A stretch of DNA of 64,000 nucleotides from positions 4,278,001 through 4,342,000 of the forward strand of contig NZ_CP108036.1 of the NCBI RefSeq assembly GCF_036170895.1. The letters run 5' to 3'. The notes below the pieces were generated by a model. The model was given only the letters and a program-made list of their open reading frames with translations, was not told where the DNA came from and searched no databases. The translations under genes were made by a program, and so were the position numbers. This DNA comes from Streptomyces erythrochromogenes (GTDB lineage Bacteria > Actinomycetota > Actinomycetes > Streptomycetales > Streptomycetaceae). This document shows, piece after piece, positions 55,876 to 64,000 of this stretch (its first letter is position 1; every line of letters starts with the position of its first letter).

Positions 55876-56418
55876 TCAGACATCGAGATCGTCGAATGCC
55901 GTGCTGAAGTCGATCGCCGGGGGCGCGACGCGCGTAGCGAAATCCTCGTGCCGGGGCCCACAGGCGACGACCACCCAGACGGTGACCTCCCCTGCCGCTC
56001 CGTCCCGGACACCCCAGTCCTGGGCGAGGGTGCTGATGATGTTCAGCCCCCGGCCGCCGCGTGCGGTGACCGAGGGCGTGGAAGGAACAGGCCGGGTGGG
56101 CCCACCCCCGTCCGTGACCTCGACCGTCAGCCGCCCCGCTCTGTCGATGCGCCATGCGGCGCGTATCTCCCCGTCCCCGACTTCCCGCGCGCCCAGGGGC
56201 CTGCCGTGTCGACAGGCGTTGCTGAGCAGTTCGGAAAGGATCAGTACGGCATCGTCCACGACCGATTCGGCCACCCCGCTGATACGCAGTTGTTCGCGCA
56301 TCCGGTGCCTGGCCTCACCCACGCCCGCAGGACCATGGCGTACGTCCATGCACGACGACGTGGGCACTTCTTGTGCCACCACCAACGCCACCCCCGGAAC
56401 CTCCTTAGCCCCACGCAT
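55876..56418 (-). CDS. RsbW-like ATP-binding regulatory protein
   Basis: This 180-residue protein starts at ATG 56418 with AGGGGGC nine bases upstream. The HATPase_c_2 domain has VDDAVLILSELLSNACRHGRP (N-box), VEVTDGGGPTRPV (G1) and RGGRGLNIISTLAQDWG. The C-terminal extension ends at DDLDV. It is one of two such proteins in this stretch, and the partner sigma or anti-sigma factor is not adjacent. Confidence 0.88.
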   Translation of the reverse strand: MRGAKEVPGVALVVAQEVPTSSCMDVRHGPAGVGEARHRMREQLRISGVAESVVDDAVLILSELLSNACRHGRPLGAREVGDGEIRAAWRIDRAGRLTVEVTDGGGPTRPVPSTPSVTARGGRGLNIISTLAQDWGVRDGAAGEVTVWVVVACGPRHEDFATRVAPPAIDFSTAFDDLDV

Positions 56419-56562
56419 GGTCTGGATGCCCCCTTGGCCTGGACCGGAAACCGCCGAAGCAGGCCGCGCTGACGCATTCGCGCCGACCGAATGCGGAGCG
56501 GATGCGCCGGAGCACACCCTGTGACGGAGGTGATGGGGGCGGCGAGTGCGCAAATCGGGACG

Positions 56563-57363
56563 TCAGCGCCCCAGTTGGGACAGAACTTGACGGGGTCTGT
56601 TCGTGATGATCGCTTCCACACCTAGATCAGCGCAGAGCTGAACGTCTTCTGGCTCGTTCACTGTCCATACGTGAACGGAATGGCCCGCCCCTTGGAGCTT
56701 GCGGATGAATCCGGGATGATTGCGGACGATCCGCATACCGGGACCGGCGATCGTCACCCCGGCCGGCAGTCGCCCGTCGCGCATCCGGGGCGAGATGAAC
56801 TGCATCAGGTACACGGTCGGGACCGTCGGCGCCGCGGCCCGTACCCGGTGCAGGGAGCGCGCGGAGAAGCTCATGACCCGGACAGGGTGCGGGCCCTCGG
56901 CCGGCGGGGCGTCCAGGCCGAAGCGCTTGAGGAGGAAGAGGAGGCGCTCCTCCACCTGTCCGGCCCAGCGGGTCGGATGCTTCGTCTCGATCGCGAGCTG
57001 TACGGGCCGCCCGGTGTCCGCGACCAGCTCCAGGAGGCGCTCGAGGGTGAGGACGGAGGTGCGCTCGGGGTCGGCGTCCCAGTCGGGGGACTCCTCGCGG
57101 TCCTTCCACGAGCCGAAATCGAGGGCGGCGAGATCGGCCAGCTCCAGGGCGGAGACGGCGCCGCGGCCGTTCGAGGTGCGGTTCACCCGGCGGTCGTGGA
57201 CCAGGACCAGATGGCCGTCGGCGGTGAGCCGGACATCGCATTCGAGGGCGTCTGCGCCGTCCTCGATGGCCTTGCGGTAGGCGGCCAGGGTGTGCTCGGG
57301 GGCATCCTCCGAAGCGCCGCGGTGGGCGACGACCTGGATGGTGCGCGGCATTGCGTGGGTCAC
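56563..57363 (-). CDS. Glycerophosphodiester phosphodiesterase
   Basis: This 266-residue TIM-barrel enzyme starts at GTG 57363. It hydrolyses glycerophosphodiesters to glycerol 3-phosphate and an alcohol. The catalytic signature VVAHRGASEDAPEHTLAAYRKAIEDGADALECDVRLTADGHLVLVHDR is present in order, with His in HRG, the Glu/Asp metal pair and the second His. Later motifs are LAIETKHP and VHVWTVNEPEDV. There is no signal peptide, so it is cytoplasmic and likely salvages phospholipid headgroups. Confidence 0.95.
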   Translation of the reverse strand: MTHAMPRTIQVVAHRGASEDAPEHTLAAYRKAIEDGADALECDVRLTADGHLVLVHDRRVNRTSNGRGAVSALELADLAALDFGSWKDREESPDWDADPERTSVLTLERLLELVADTGRPVQLAIETKHPTRWAGQVEERLLFLLKRFGLDAPPAEGPHPVRVMSFSARSLHRVRAAAPTVPTVYLMQFISPRMRDGRLPAGVTIAGPGMRIVRNHPGFIRKLQGAGHSVHVWTVNEPEDVQLCADLGVEAIITNRPRQVLSQLGR

Positions 57364-57588
57364 CGGGTCATGGTGCCACCGTCAGCCCACCGGGGGTCGG
57401 GGTCCTATCCTGCGAGTGCATCCGAAATGCCGGACATAAAGAATGGGGGGAGATGCACAGGTCCGGCTTACAGTGCTCTGACGGGGCATGGGAAAAGCTT
57501 TGCCCTGGAACTTGTACGGCACGTCGAACGTTCAGCCGGATCGACATCGCCGGATTTCTGCAGCTGTGTGTGACGAGGAGAGAGAGCT

Positions 57589-59139
57589 GTGAGCACCGAG
57601 AACGAGGGCACCGCGGCCCCCACACCCCCCGCGGCCCCGTCCGTGACCCCTGCTCAGGGCTCCGAGACGGCGCCGGCGGCCTCCGCGCCCGCTCCGCAGC
57701 CGGGCCACGCCCCGCAGGACGCCGCCCCGGCCGTGCCGCCGGCCCCGCCTGCGGCACCCGCCCCTGCTCCGGCGCCCGCCGCCGGTGAGCAGGTGACCCA
57801 GCAGCTTCCGCCCACGGCCGCGCCGGGCACCGAGCCGACCCAGCAGATCCCGCCCGTGCCCGCGGCACAGGCTCCCGGCTACGGTCAGCCCCCCGCGCCG
57901 GCCGCGCACGGAGCCGAGGGCTGGCCGCCCCCGCCGCCCACCGTGCCGGCGTACGGCGCCGGCGGCGGCGGCCCCGTCTGGGGCGCTCCCCCGGCCGCCG
58001 AGGGCTTTCCCGCGCCCAAGCCGAAGGGCAGGGGCGGCATGATCGCGGCCGTGCTCGTGGCGGCCCTCCTCGCGGGCGGCATCGGCGGCAGCGTCGGCTA
58101 CTGGGCCGCCGAGCGCAGCAACGACGGCAGCGGCTCGACCACCATCAGCGCCACCAACACCCCGAAGGACCTCAAGCGCGAGGCCGGCTCCATCGCCGGG
58201 CTCGCCGCGGGCGCACTGCCCAGCGTGGTCACCATCGAGGCCTCGGCCGGAGACGGCGAGGGCGGCACCGGCACCGGGTTCGTCTACGACCAGCAGGGCC
58301 ACATCCTCACCAACAACCACGTGGTGGCCTCCGCCGCGAACGGCGGCAAGCTCTTCGCGACCTTCTCCGACGGCAAGCGGTACGACGCCGAGGTCGTCGG
58401 CCGCGCCCAGGGCTACGACGTCGCCGTGCTCAAGCTGAAGAACCCGCCGGCCGGACTCAAGCCGCTGGCGCTCGGCGACTCCGACAAGGTCGCGGTCGGC
58501 GACGCCACGATCGCGATCGGCGCCCCCTTCGGCCTGTCCAACACGGTCACCACCGGCATCGTCAGCGCCAAGAACCGCCCGGTCGCCTCCGGTGACGGCA
58601 CCGGCAGCAAGAACTCGTACATGAGCGCGCTCCAGACGGACGCCTCGATCAACCCGGGCAACTCCGGCGGTCCGCTGCTCGACGGCCGCGGAGCGGTCAT
58701 CGGCATCAACTCCGCGATCCAGTCGGCCGGCAACGGCGGCTTCGGCGGCGGCCAGGCCGGCTCCATCGGCCTCGGCTTCGCCATCCCGATCAACCAGGCC
58801 AAGAACGTGGCCGAATCGCTGATCAAGACGGGCAAGCCGGTCTACCCGGTGATCTCGGTCTCCGTGGACCTCCAGGCCAAGACCGAAGGCGCGAAGATCT
58901 CCGAGCAGGGCGCGGCCGCCAACGAGCTCGTCGACCCCAACGGTCCGGCCGGCAAGGCGGGCCTCAAGCCGGGCGACATCATCACCGACTTCGGCGGCAA
59001 GCCGGTCGACAGCGGCCCGACCCTGATCAGCATGATCTGGACCTACAAGCCGGGCGACACGGTGAAGCTGACCTACCTGCGCGACGGCAAGCCGAACACC
59101 GTCGACATCACGCTCGGCTCCAGGGTCGGCGACAAGTAG
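57589..59139 (+). CDS. HtrA/DegP-type membrane-anchored serine protease with PDZ domain
   Basis: This 516-residue protein starts at GTG 57589 behind GGAGAGAGAG. A long Pro/Ala-rich cytoplasmic tail (1-145) precedes a single membrane helix (about 148-173). The trypsin-like domain has the catalytic triad His244 (TNNHVV), Asp277 (GYDVAVLKL) and Ser359 (NPGNSGGPL). A C-terminal PDZ domain (about 425-510) includes GPAGKAGLKPGDIITDFGGKPV. Such proteases degrade or process misfolded envelope proteins under stress. A terminator hairpin follows. Confidence 0.95.
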   Translation: MSTENEGTAAPTPPAAPSVTPAQGSETAPAASAPAPQPGHAPQDAAPAVPPAPPAAPAPAPAPAAGEQVTQQLPPTAAPGTEPTQQIPPVPAAQAPGYGQPPAPAAHGAEGWPPPPPTVPAYGAGGGGPVWGAPPAAEGFPAPKPKGRGGMIAAVLVAALLAGGIGGSVGYWAAERSNDGSGSTTISATNTPKDLKREAGSIAGLAAGALPSVVTIEASAGDGEGGTGTGFVYDQQGHILTNNHVVASAANGGKLFATFSDGKRYDAEVVGRAQGYDVAVLKLKNPPAGLKPLALGDSDKVAVGDATIAIGAPFGLSNTVTTGIVSAKNRPVASGDGTGSKNSYMSALQTDASINPGNSGGPLLDGRGAVIGINSAIQSAGNGGFGGGQAGSIGLGFAIPINQAKNVAESLIKTGKPVYPVISVSVDLQAKTEGAKISEQGAAANELVDPNGPAGKAGLKPGDIITDFGGKPVDSGPTLISMIWTYKPGDTVKLTYLRDGKPNTVDITLGSRVGDK

Positions 59140-59170
59140 CACCACCGGCCACGGCAGTGGCCCGGTGACG

Positions 59171-59204
59171 AGGGGCCGTGGGCGCGATTTCGCCCACGGC
59201 CCCT
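59171..59204 (+). terminator. Terminator after the HtrA-type gene
   Basis: A perfect 14-bp stem (AGGGGCCGTGGGCG at 59171-59184 with 59191-59204) and a 6-base loop lie 32 bases after the stop. Confidence 0.85.
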
Positions 59205-59228
59205 CCAACGTCCGCTTATGCTTCGCTG

Positions 59229-60134
59229 GTGTTCGATTCTCGGCACATACGGACGTTCCACACGGTGGTCGCCTCCGGCTCGTACTCGGCGGCCGCGCGC
59301 GTGCTGGGGTACACCCAGCCCGCCATCACCCAGCAGATGAAGGCGCTCGAACGCGCCGTCGGAACCCCGCTGTTTACCCGCGTGGGCCGAAAGATGCAGC
59401 TCACCGAGGCCGGGGAGTCCCTCTCCCGGCACGCCGAGACCATCCTCGGCAACCTCTCCGCCGCCGAGGCCCAGCTGAGGGCGTACGCACGCCTGCGCAC
59501 CGGCCGGGTCAGACTGTGCGGCTTCCCCAGCGCCAACGTCACCCTCGTCCCGGAAGCCCTGAGCGGACTGGCCAAGGACCACCCCGGGATACAGGTGGAA
59601 CTGCTGGAGGGAGAGCCCCCGGAGTCGCTGCGCCGGTTGGAGCGCGGCGAGTGCGACATCACCCTGGCCTTCACCTATCCCGGCCTGCACGAGGAGGTGC
59701 CGGAGGAGGTCGCCGAGGTCAGGCTGCTTGAGGACCAGCTGACGGTGCTCCTCCCGACCGGGCATCCGCTGGCCCGGCGCCGCGCCGTGCACCTGGCCGA
59801 CCTCGCCGAGGAGCGGTGGATCGCGGGCTGCCCGCGCTGCCGGGCGAATCTGCTGCACGAGTGCGCGGAGCTGGGCTTCGTGCCCGACATCCGCTTCGCC
59901 ACCGACGACAACCTCGTGGTGCAGAGCCTGGTCGCCCAGGGGCTGGGCGTGGCCATGATGCCCGCGCTGGTCCTGCCCTCGCTCTCGCTGAGCCGGGTCT
60001 GCGGACGCGCGCTCCAGCCTGCCGCCCGCCGACACATCGCCGCGTACGTCTATCGGGACCATCTGCGGATCCCGGCGACGGCCGTGGTGCTGAACGCACT
60101 GAAGCAGGTGGCAGCCAACCGGGTCGGCTGCTGA
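59229..60134 (+). CDS. LysR-family transcriptional regulator
   Basis: This 301-residue regulator uses the GTG at 59229, where family alignment begins (VFDSRHIRTFHTVVASGSY). The helix-turn-helix reads GSYSAAARVLGYTQPAITQQMKALERAVGTPLFTRVGRKMQLTEAGE. The co-inducer domain (about 90-290) has VRLCGFPSANVTLVPEAL and GHPLARRRAVHL, plus a Cys pair CPRCRANLLHEC that might sense thiol or redox state. It lies 79 bases upstream of cysteine dioxygenase and YeiH on the same strand, so it probably controls this sulfur group. Confidence 0.93.
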   Translation: MFDSRHIRTFHTVVASGSYSAAARVLGYTQPAITQQMKALERAVGTPLFTRVGRKMQLTEAGESLSRHAETILGNLSAAEAQLRAYARLRTGRVRLCGFPSANVTLVPEALSGLAKDHPGIQVELLEGEPPESLRRLERGECDITLAFTYPGLHEEVPEEVAEVRLLEDQLTVLLPTGHPLARRRAVHLADLAEERWIAGCPRCRANLLHECAELGFVPDIRFATDDNLVVQSLVAQGLGVAMMPALVLPSLSLSRVCGRALQPAARRHIAAYVYRDHLRIPATAVVLNALKQVAANRVGC

Positions 60135-60213
60135 CCAACCCATAAGCACTGCTTGGGATTTCACGTCACAACTGTCGTTGGACGCGATGGAAAGACGCCC
60201 GCACGCTGCCCGT

Positions 60214-60762
60214 ATGACCACCACCACACCGGCCCGTACCACCACGAGGATGGCCGCCCTCGTCAGTGAGATCCGCACGGTCGTGGAGCGGGGACTGGCT
60301 CCCGACCTCACCGCCTACCTCGTGGGCGAAAGGCTCGCCCCGCATCTGGGGGCGTCCGACCTGCTGACGCCGACGCAGCAGGAGGGCGACCCCGAGCGCT
60401 ACCGGCAGCACGTCCTGCACGCGGAGTCGGACGGCAGCTTCTCCGTGGTGGCGCTGGTGTGGTTGCCCGGCCAGGAGACCTGCATCCACGACCATGTGTC
60501 GTGGTGCGTGGCCGGGGTGCACCAGGGCGAGGAGAGTGAGCGCCGCTTCCGCCTCGCACCCGGTGCCGGTCCCGCCCGCCTGGTGGCGACGGAGGACGTG
60601 GTCAACGCCCAAGGCGAGGTCTGCGGATTCGCCCCGCCCGGCGACATCCACAAGGTGCGCAACTCCTGTTCCACGAAGGCGATATCGGTGCACGTGTACG
60701 GCGCCGACGTGTCCCGGCTGGGGACCAGCATCCGTCGCGTCTACAAGCTCCCCGTCGACTGA
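60214..60762 (+). CDS. Cysteine dioxygenase-family cupin
   Basis: This 182-residue cupin starts at ATG 60214; ATG 60250 is an alternative. The non-haem iron site is visible as CIHDHVSWCVAG (His-X-His) plus the third His in PGDIHKVRN. Cysteine dioxygenases add O2 to cysteine to make cysteine sulfinate. Actinobacterial relatives may act on 3-mercaptopropionate or similar thiols. Its stop overlaps the start of the YeiH-type exporter by one base, so the two are coupled. Confidence 0.9.
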   Translation: MTTTTPARTTTRMAALVSEIRTVVERGLAPDLTAYLVGERLAPHLGASDLLTPTQQEGDPERYRQHVLHAESDGSFSVVALVWLPGQETCIHDHVSWCVAGVHQGEESERRFRLAPGAGPARLVATEDVVNAQGEVCGFAPPGDIHKVRNSCSTKAISVHVYGADVSRLGTSIRRVYKLPVD

Positions 60763-61808
60763 TGGCCCTCCTCCATCGCCCCCAGAGCCCAGCGCTTCGG
60801 CATGTTTCACGTGAAACATCCACTCCCTGGCCCGGGTTGGCACTGGCCGTCGGCGGAGCCCTGGGCGCCTGGTGCATCCACCACCTCATACCGGCCGTAC
60901 CGATGCTGACCGCGTCGGTGGTGCTGGGCATTGCGGTCGCGCACCTCCCCGGACCGCGGACCTTCGTACGGGGAGCCGGGCGCACGGGCCTCTCCCTGGC
61001 CGGCCGGCGGCTCATGCGGATCGGCATCGTCCTGCTGGGCCTCGGCCTGGGGCTGGACCAGGTGCTCCGGCTGGGCTGGGCCACGGTGGCCATGGTGGTC
61101 GCAGTGGTCGCGGCCACGTTCTTCGGCACCCTCTGGCTGGGCCGCAGGCTGGGACTTCCGGGCGATCAGCCGCTGCTGATCGCCACGGGGTACTCGATCT
61201 GCGGGGCCTCGGCCATCGGCGCGGTGAGCCAGGTCTCGGGCAGTGACGAGGAGGACGTGGCGGCCTCGGTGGCACTGGTCACCCTGTGCGGGACGCTCGC
61301 CATCGCCGTACTCCCCATCTTCCAGGACCCGTTGGCGCTCTCCGACCCGGCCTTCGGACGGTGGGTCGGCGCCGGTGTCCACGACGTCGGCCAGGTGGTC
61401 GCGACCGCGCAGACCGCAGGCCCGGACGCCCTGGGAGAGGCGGTGCTGGTCAAGCTGATGAGGGTGGCCCTGCTCGCCCCGCTGGTGGCGGCGGTCGCCT
61501 TCTCGGTACGGGCCCGGCGGCGCGGGGTGCGCACCCCCTCGGGGCGCCGGCCCGCCCCGGTGCCGCTGTTCGTGGCAGGGTTCCTGGCCGCGGCCGGGCT
61601 GCGCGCCACCGGCTTGCTGCCCGACGTAGCGCTGGAATGGGCGCACACCGCGCAGGAGGCACTGCTGGCGGCGGCCCTGTTCGGCCTTGGGAGCGCGGTC
61701 CATCTGCCGACACTGGCCCGGACCGGGGGGCGCGCGGCGGCGCTGGGACTGGGCGCATGGGTGGTCGTCGCCGGCGTCTCGTATGCGGGCGTGATGCTCA
61801 CCGTATGA
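60762..61808 (+). CDS. YeiH-family putative sulfate/sulfite exporter
   Basis: This 348-residue protein has about ten membrane helices and its ATG overlaps the previous stop. Family motifs include GIVLLGLGLGLDQVLRLG, LLIATGYSICGASAIGAVS and WVGAGVHDVGQVVATA. YeiH proteins sit next to LysR regulators in many bacteria and are proposed to move sulfur-containing anions. Coupling to cysteine dioxygenase supports export of sulfite or sulfate from cysteine breakdown. A parS site encodes VSRET at about residue 15, in the N-terminal tail. Confidence 0.92.
   Translation: MALLHRPQSPALRHVSRETSTPWPGLALAVGGALGAWCIHHLIPAVPMLTASVVLGIAVAHLPGPRTFVRGAGRTGLSLAGRRLMRIGIVLLGLGLGLDQVLRLGWATVAMVVAVVAATFFGTLWLGRRLGLPGDQPLLIATGYSICGASAIGAVSQVSGSDEEDVAASVALVTLCGTLAIAVLPIFQDPLALSDPAFGRWVGAGVHDVGQVVATAQTAGPDALGEAVLVKLMRVALLAPLVAAVAFSVRARRRGVRTPSGRRPAPVPLFVAGFLAAAGLRATGLLPDVALEWAHTAQEALLAAALFGLGSAVHLPTLARTGGRAAALGLGAWVVVAGVSYAGVMLTV
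60804..60817. other. parS site 7 (inside the yeiH-type gene)
   Basis: An exact GTTTCACGTGAAAC, within ATGTTTCACGTGAAACAT, encoding Val-Ser-Arg-Glu-Thr near the N-terminus of the exporter. Confidence 0.94.
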
Positions 61809-62016
61809 CGCTGCAACGGCCGGGAGTTGGCCATTTCCTGGCCGGAACCGACCGAACGTTCTGACTGCCCGCTGACATTGACGCGGGGCCGTGCCACTCT
61901 GCCCCGGCAAGCCGCACCACGTACGACGCACCACGCACAGCCGATCCGCACCGACCGCTCTTCACCCCCACCCTGCCCGGCTCCGACCGGTCCGGGCACG
62001 GCAGAAGGAGTCATGC

Positions 62017-62973
62017 GTGAATCGTCATCGCACGGCCTTGTCCGTCCTGCTCTCGGCGGGCGCCCTGGTCGCGGGTGTCCTGACGGCGGCCACCCCCTCG
62101 ATCGCTGCGGACGCCCCGACGTCCTTCCGGCCGCAGCACACCCAGGGCTTCTGGACCGCCGAGAGGATGCGGGCGGCCACCCCGCTCGACGTGACGGCGG
62201 TCCCCGGCGCTGCCCGTACCGCGGTGGCCACTTCCGCCACCCCCACCGCCGTCGCCCCGACGACCGCCGCCCCTGCCGCATCGCCCACGGCGTTCCCACA
62301 GGCGGGCGGGGCCTGGACGGGCGGCGGCGCGGTCGTGAAGACCTCGGGCCGGGTCTTCTTCACGATGGGCAGCCGCACCGCCTCCTGTTCCGGCAACTCG
62401 ATCACCAGCGCCAACGGCAGCACGGTCATGACGGCCGGCCACTGCGTGAAGTACCAGGGTGCCTGGCACACGAACTGGGTCTTCGTGCCCGCCTACAACA
62501 ACGGGTCGGCGCCCTACGGCCAGTGGTCGGCCACCAAGACCTTCGCCACCGACCAGTGGGCGGCGAGCGAGGACATGAACATGGACGTCGGCCTCGCCGT
62601 CGTCGCCCCGCTGAACGGCCAGACCCTCAGCCAGGCCGTCGGCGCGCAGGGAGTCCTCTTCAACGGCGGCTACAACAAGAAGATGTACTCCTTCGGCTTC
62701 CCCGCGGCGGCCCCGTACGACGGAACGAAGCTGGTCTACTGCAGCGGCAACAGCGGCAAGGACTTCCTGCTCACCAAGGACCACAGCCTGGGCTGCAACA
62801 TGACCGGCGGCTCCAGCGGCGGCCCCTGGTTCCAGGACTTCAACGAGGCCACGGGCCTCGGCACCCAGGTTTCGGTGAACAGCTTCGGCTACACCTTCCT
62901 GCCGAACCGCATGTACGGCCCGTACCTCGGCAACGAGGCGAAGGCGGCCTACGACAAGGCGCAGACCTCCTGA
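62017..62973 (+). CDS. Secreted trypsin-like serine protease
   Basis: This 318-residue protein uses the GTG at 62017 behind GAAGGAG. The signal peptide is ALSVLLSAGALVAGVLTAATPSIAA. A Thr/Ala/Pro-rich pro-region runs to about residue 100. The S1 domain has His142 (MTAGHCV), Asp in EDMNMDVGLAVV and Ser267 (GGSSGGPWF), with Cys pairs likely forming disulfides. Streptomyces secrete many such proteases to feed on protein. The promoter should lie in the 200-base gap upstream. Confidence 0.93.
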   Translation: MNRHRTALSVLLSAGALVAGVLTAATPSIAADAPTSFRPQHTQGFWTAERMRAATPLDVTAVPGAARTAVATSATPTAVAPTTAAPAASPTAFPQAGGAWTGGGAVVKTSGRVFFTMGSRTASCSGNSITSANGSTVMTAGHCVKYQGAWHTNWVFVPAYNNGSAPYGQWSATKTFATDQWAASEDMNMDVGLAVVAPLNGQTLSQAVGAQGVLFNGGYNKKMYSFGFPAAAPYDGTKLVYCSGNSGKDFLLTKDHSLGCNMTGGSSGGPWFQDFNEATGLGTQVSVNSFGYTFLPNRMYGPYLGNEAKAAYDKAQTS

Positions 62974-63000
62974 CCACACAGTCGCCCGCCACCCCCGCCC

Positions 63001-63021
63001 GGCCGGTACTCTGTACCGGCC
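63001..63021. repeat. Short hairpin just before tRNA-Ser
   Basis: GGCCGGTAC-TCT-GTACCGGCC is a perfect 9-bp inverted repeat ending two bases before the tRNA. It may end the protease transcript or affect tRNA 5' processing. Confidence 0.6.
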
Positions 63022-63022
63022 A

Positions 63023-63109
63023 GGTGGGTTGCCCGAGCGGCCTAAGGGAACGGTCTTGAAAACCGTCGTGGCAGCGATGTCACCGTGGGTTCAAATCCCA
63101 CACCCACCG
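63023..63109 (+). tRNA. tRNA-Ser (anticodon TGA)
   Basis: The acceptor stem GGTGGGT pairs with ACCCACC (63102-63108) with discriminator G. The anticodon loop CTTGAAA gives TGA, reading UCA and UCG codons. The T arm is GTGGGTTCAAATCCCAC, and the length of 87 with a long variable arm is typical of serine tRNAs. The CCA end is not encoded. A terminator hairpin follows at 63117. Confidence 0.96.
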
Positions 63110-63116
63110 CAGTGAA

Positions 63117-63149
63117 CGGCCCCTGACCGGTACGAACGGTCAGGGGCCG
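63117..63149 (+). terminator. Terminator of tRNA-Ser
   Basis: A perfect 12-bp stem (CGGCCCCTGACC at 63117-63128 with 63138-63149) and 9-base loop are followed by CTTTC, eight bases after the tRNA. Confidence 0.85.
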
Positions 63150-63617
63150 CTTTCATGCCCTCTGGGAGCCGCGTGGTTGCGGCGGAGTCGGCTTGGGGGC
63201 GCGCACGATGGCCGAGCGCATGCCGTCGGCGACGGCATGGGTCGGGGCCGAGGCGGGGGTCGAGATCTCTGCCGAGGTCCCGAAAGTGCTGACAACAGAG
63301 GGGCGGGCTCGACGCCGGCATGAGGGGGCTCGAGGGCTGGGGGATCTCCGTCGGGGTAAGGCGCGCGGTGCGATTTTCGGCTTGCGGGTCGGCAGTCGGT
63401 GTGCCGGAACGGCGTTCCAGGCCTGACCTGGTCCCAGGCGGCCCCGGAAGGCTGGTCACCAGGGGCCCCGAGGCGGGCTGAAAAGTCGGATTGATCCTTC
63501 CGGGTGGTGTTAGTCGGAAGATCGGCGCGTGTGATGAGCGCAGTGCAGTTGCCCCCACATCATGACGAATGTATTCAGATCCGCCCGTCGGAACAACGCG
63601 AATCGAGGCACTCAGTC
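63150..63617. other. Non-coding stretch downstream of tRNA-Ser
   Basis: I see no gene with Streptomyces codon bias in these 468 bases. Open frames here lack family signatures. There is no integrase, no repeated copy of the tRNA 3' end and no transposon end. The promoter of the next gene presumably lies near its right edge. Confidence 0.5.
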
Positions 63618-64000
63618 ATGGCTCACCGCAACATCCTCACGTCGATCTGGACCTCGGTCCTGGCCGCCCTGGTGGCCGTCCTCTCCTCCCTCGGCTTCGG
63701 CGGCAAGGTGGCTCCGGCCGCCGCTGCCTCCACCGCCGGTGGCGCGACTGCCACTGCTGCCACTGTCGCCGCCGCCCCCGTGCGCCGGCCGGCCGTCACG
63801 GCTCCGCGGAGCTGGCGGGAGATGATGCGGGGCGGTTCGCTGCCGCCGACCCTGAAGCAGCGCATCCGGGCCGAGGCCCACGGCAAGACCCCCGGTGTCC
63901 GTCGCTCCACCACCGCCGCAGCCATGGGCGCCGCCCCGGGAACCGCCGCTCGCGTCCTGACGCCTTCCGCGGTGCCCGCCCCCCGTGCCCCCCATGTCCC
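63618..64000 (+). CDS. DUF6344-like secreted protein, N-terminal part (runs off the window)
   Basis: The first 127 residues start at ATG 63618 (MAHRNILTSIWTSVLAAL). A signal-peptide-like segment runs to about residue 35, followed by Ala/Thr/Val-rich low-complexity sequence. The run RSWREMMRGGSLPPTLKQRIRAEAHGKTPGVRR is what I recall as the conserved core of Streptomyces DUF6344 proteins. Function is unknown. The open frame continues past the window. Confidence 0.72.
   Translation, partial: MAHRNILTSIWTSVLAALVAVLSSLGFGGKVAPAAAASTAGGATATAATVAAAPVRRPAVTAPRSWREMMRGGSLPPTLKQRIRAEAHGKTPGVRRSTTAAAMGAAPGTAARVLTPSAVPAPRAPHV

Noticed and set aside
63193..63426. 77-codon frame after tRNA-Ser
   Set aside because: No ribosome binding site, no recognisable motif and no codon bias; probably chance.
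63023..63617. Integrated element at tRNA-Ser
   Set aside because: No integrase, no repeated tRNA 3' end and no mobile genes are seen downstream within the window.

Overview
This is a high-GC actinobacterial chromosome segment, almost certainly Streptomyces. The evidence is strong third-position GC bias, frequent GTG/TTG starts, and a gene set and order matching my memory of the S. coelicolor region that runs outward from oriC (thiC, cydAB-cydDC, serS-pheA, the Sco/ECuC/DtpA copper genes). Seven exact copies of the Streptomyces chromosomal parS palindrome (GTTTCACGTGAAAC) and two clusters of DnaA boxes place it in the origin-proximal core. I see no prophage, insertion sequence or CRISPR array.

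Layout. 0-2.4 kb: the N-terminus of a YibE/F membrane protein and a TPP-riboswitch-controlled thiC. 2.4-6 kb: an unusual locus with two secreted collagen-like proteins (Gly-Ala-Thr repeats) around a family-2 glycosyltransferase. 6-11.6 kb: a membrane protein, a metallophosphatase, a LacI-type regulator divergent from hisC, and a cyclophilin-like protein. 11.6-19.7 kb: cydA, cydB and a fused cydDC behind a perfect Rex operator, followed by an orphan DevS/DosT-like GAF histidine kinase. 19.7-28.2 kb: a HAD phosphatase, an LLM flavin enzyme, a translationally coupled HSP90-like ATPase and giant TPR protein, KptA, and an aquaporin. 28.2-39 kb: a MerR regulator, an alpha/beta hydrolase-SDR fusion coupled to an M24 peptidase, two ABC-2 transporter pairs in one operon, a rhomboid-like protein, and a two-component system divergent from a membrane protein. 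39-49 kb: HAD-serS, a DnaA-box-rich spacer, pheA, and the extracytoplasmic copper operon (ycnI-like, sco, ecuC, copCD, dtpA). 49-57.4 kb: RsbW-type kinases, a SpoIIE-type phosphatase, PepP, a prim-pol-domain protein, a SEC-C protein and GDPD. 57.4-64 kb: an HtrA-type protease, a LysR-cysteine dioxygenase-YeiH sulfur group, a secreted serine protease, tRNA-Ser(UGA), and the start of a DUF6344-like secreted protein.

How the parts work together. The Rex site links NADH/NAD+ balance to cytochrome bd expression, and the adjacent DevS-like kinase suggests a second oxygen or redox input. The copper operon fits the known Streptomyces Sco/ECuC/DtpA route for loading extracytoplasmic cuproenzymes. The LysR/CDO/YeiH group fits cysteine sulfur oxidation with anion export. 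The least explained items are the collagen-like/glycosyltransferase locus, the HSP90-TPR pair, the parS sites embedded in reading frames and the extra DnaA-box clusters.
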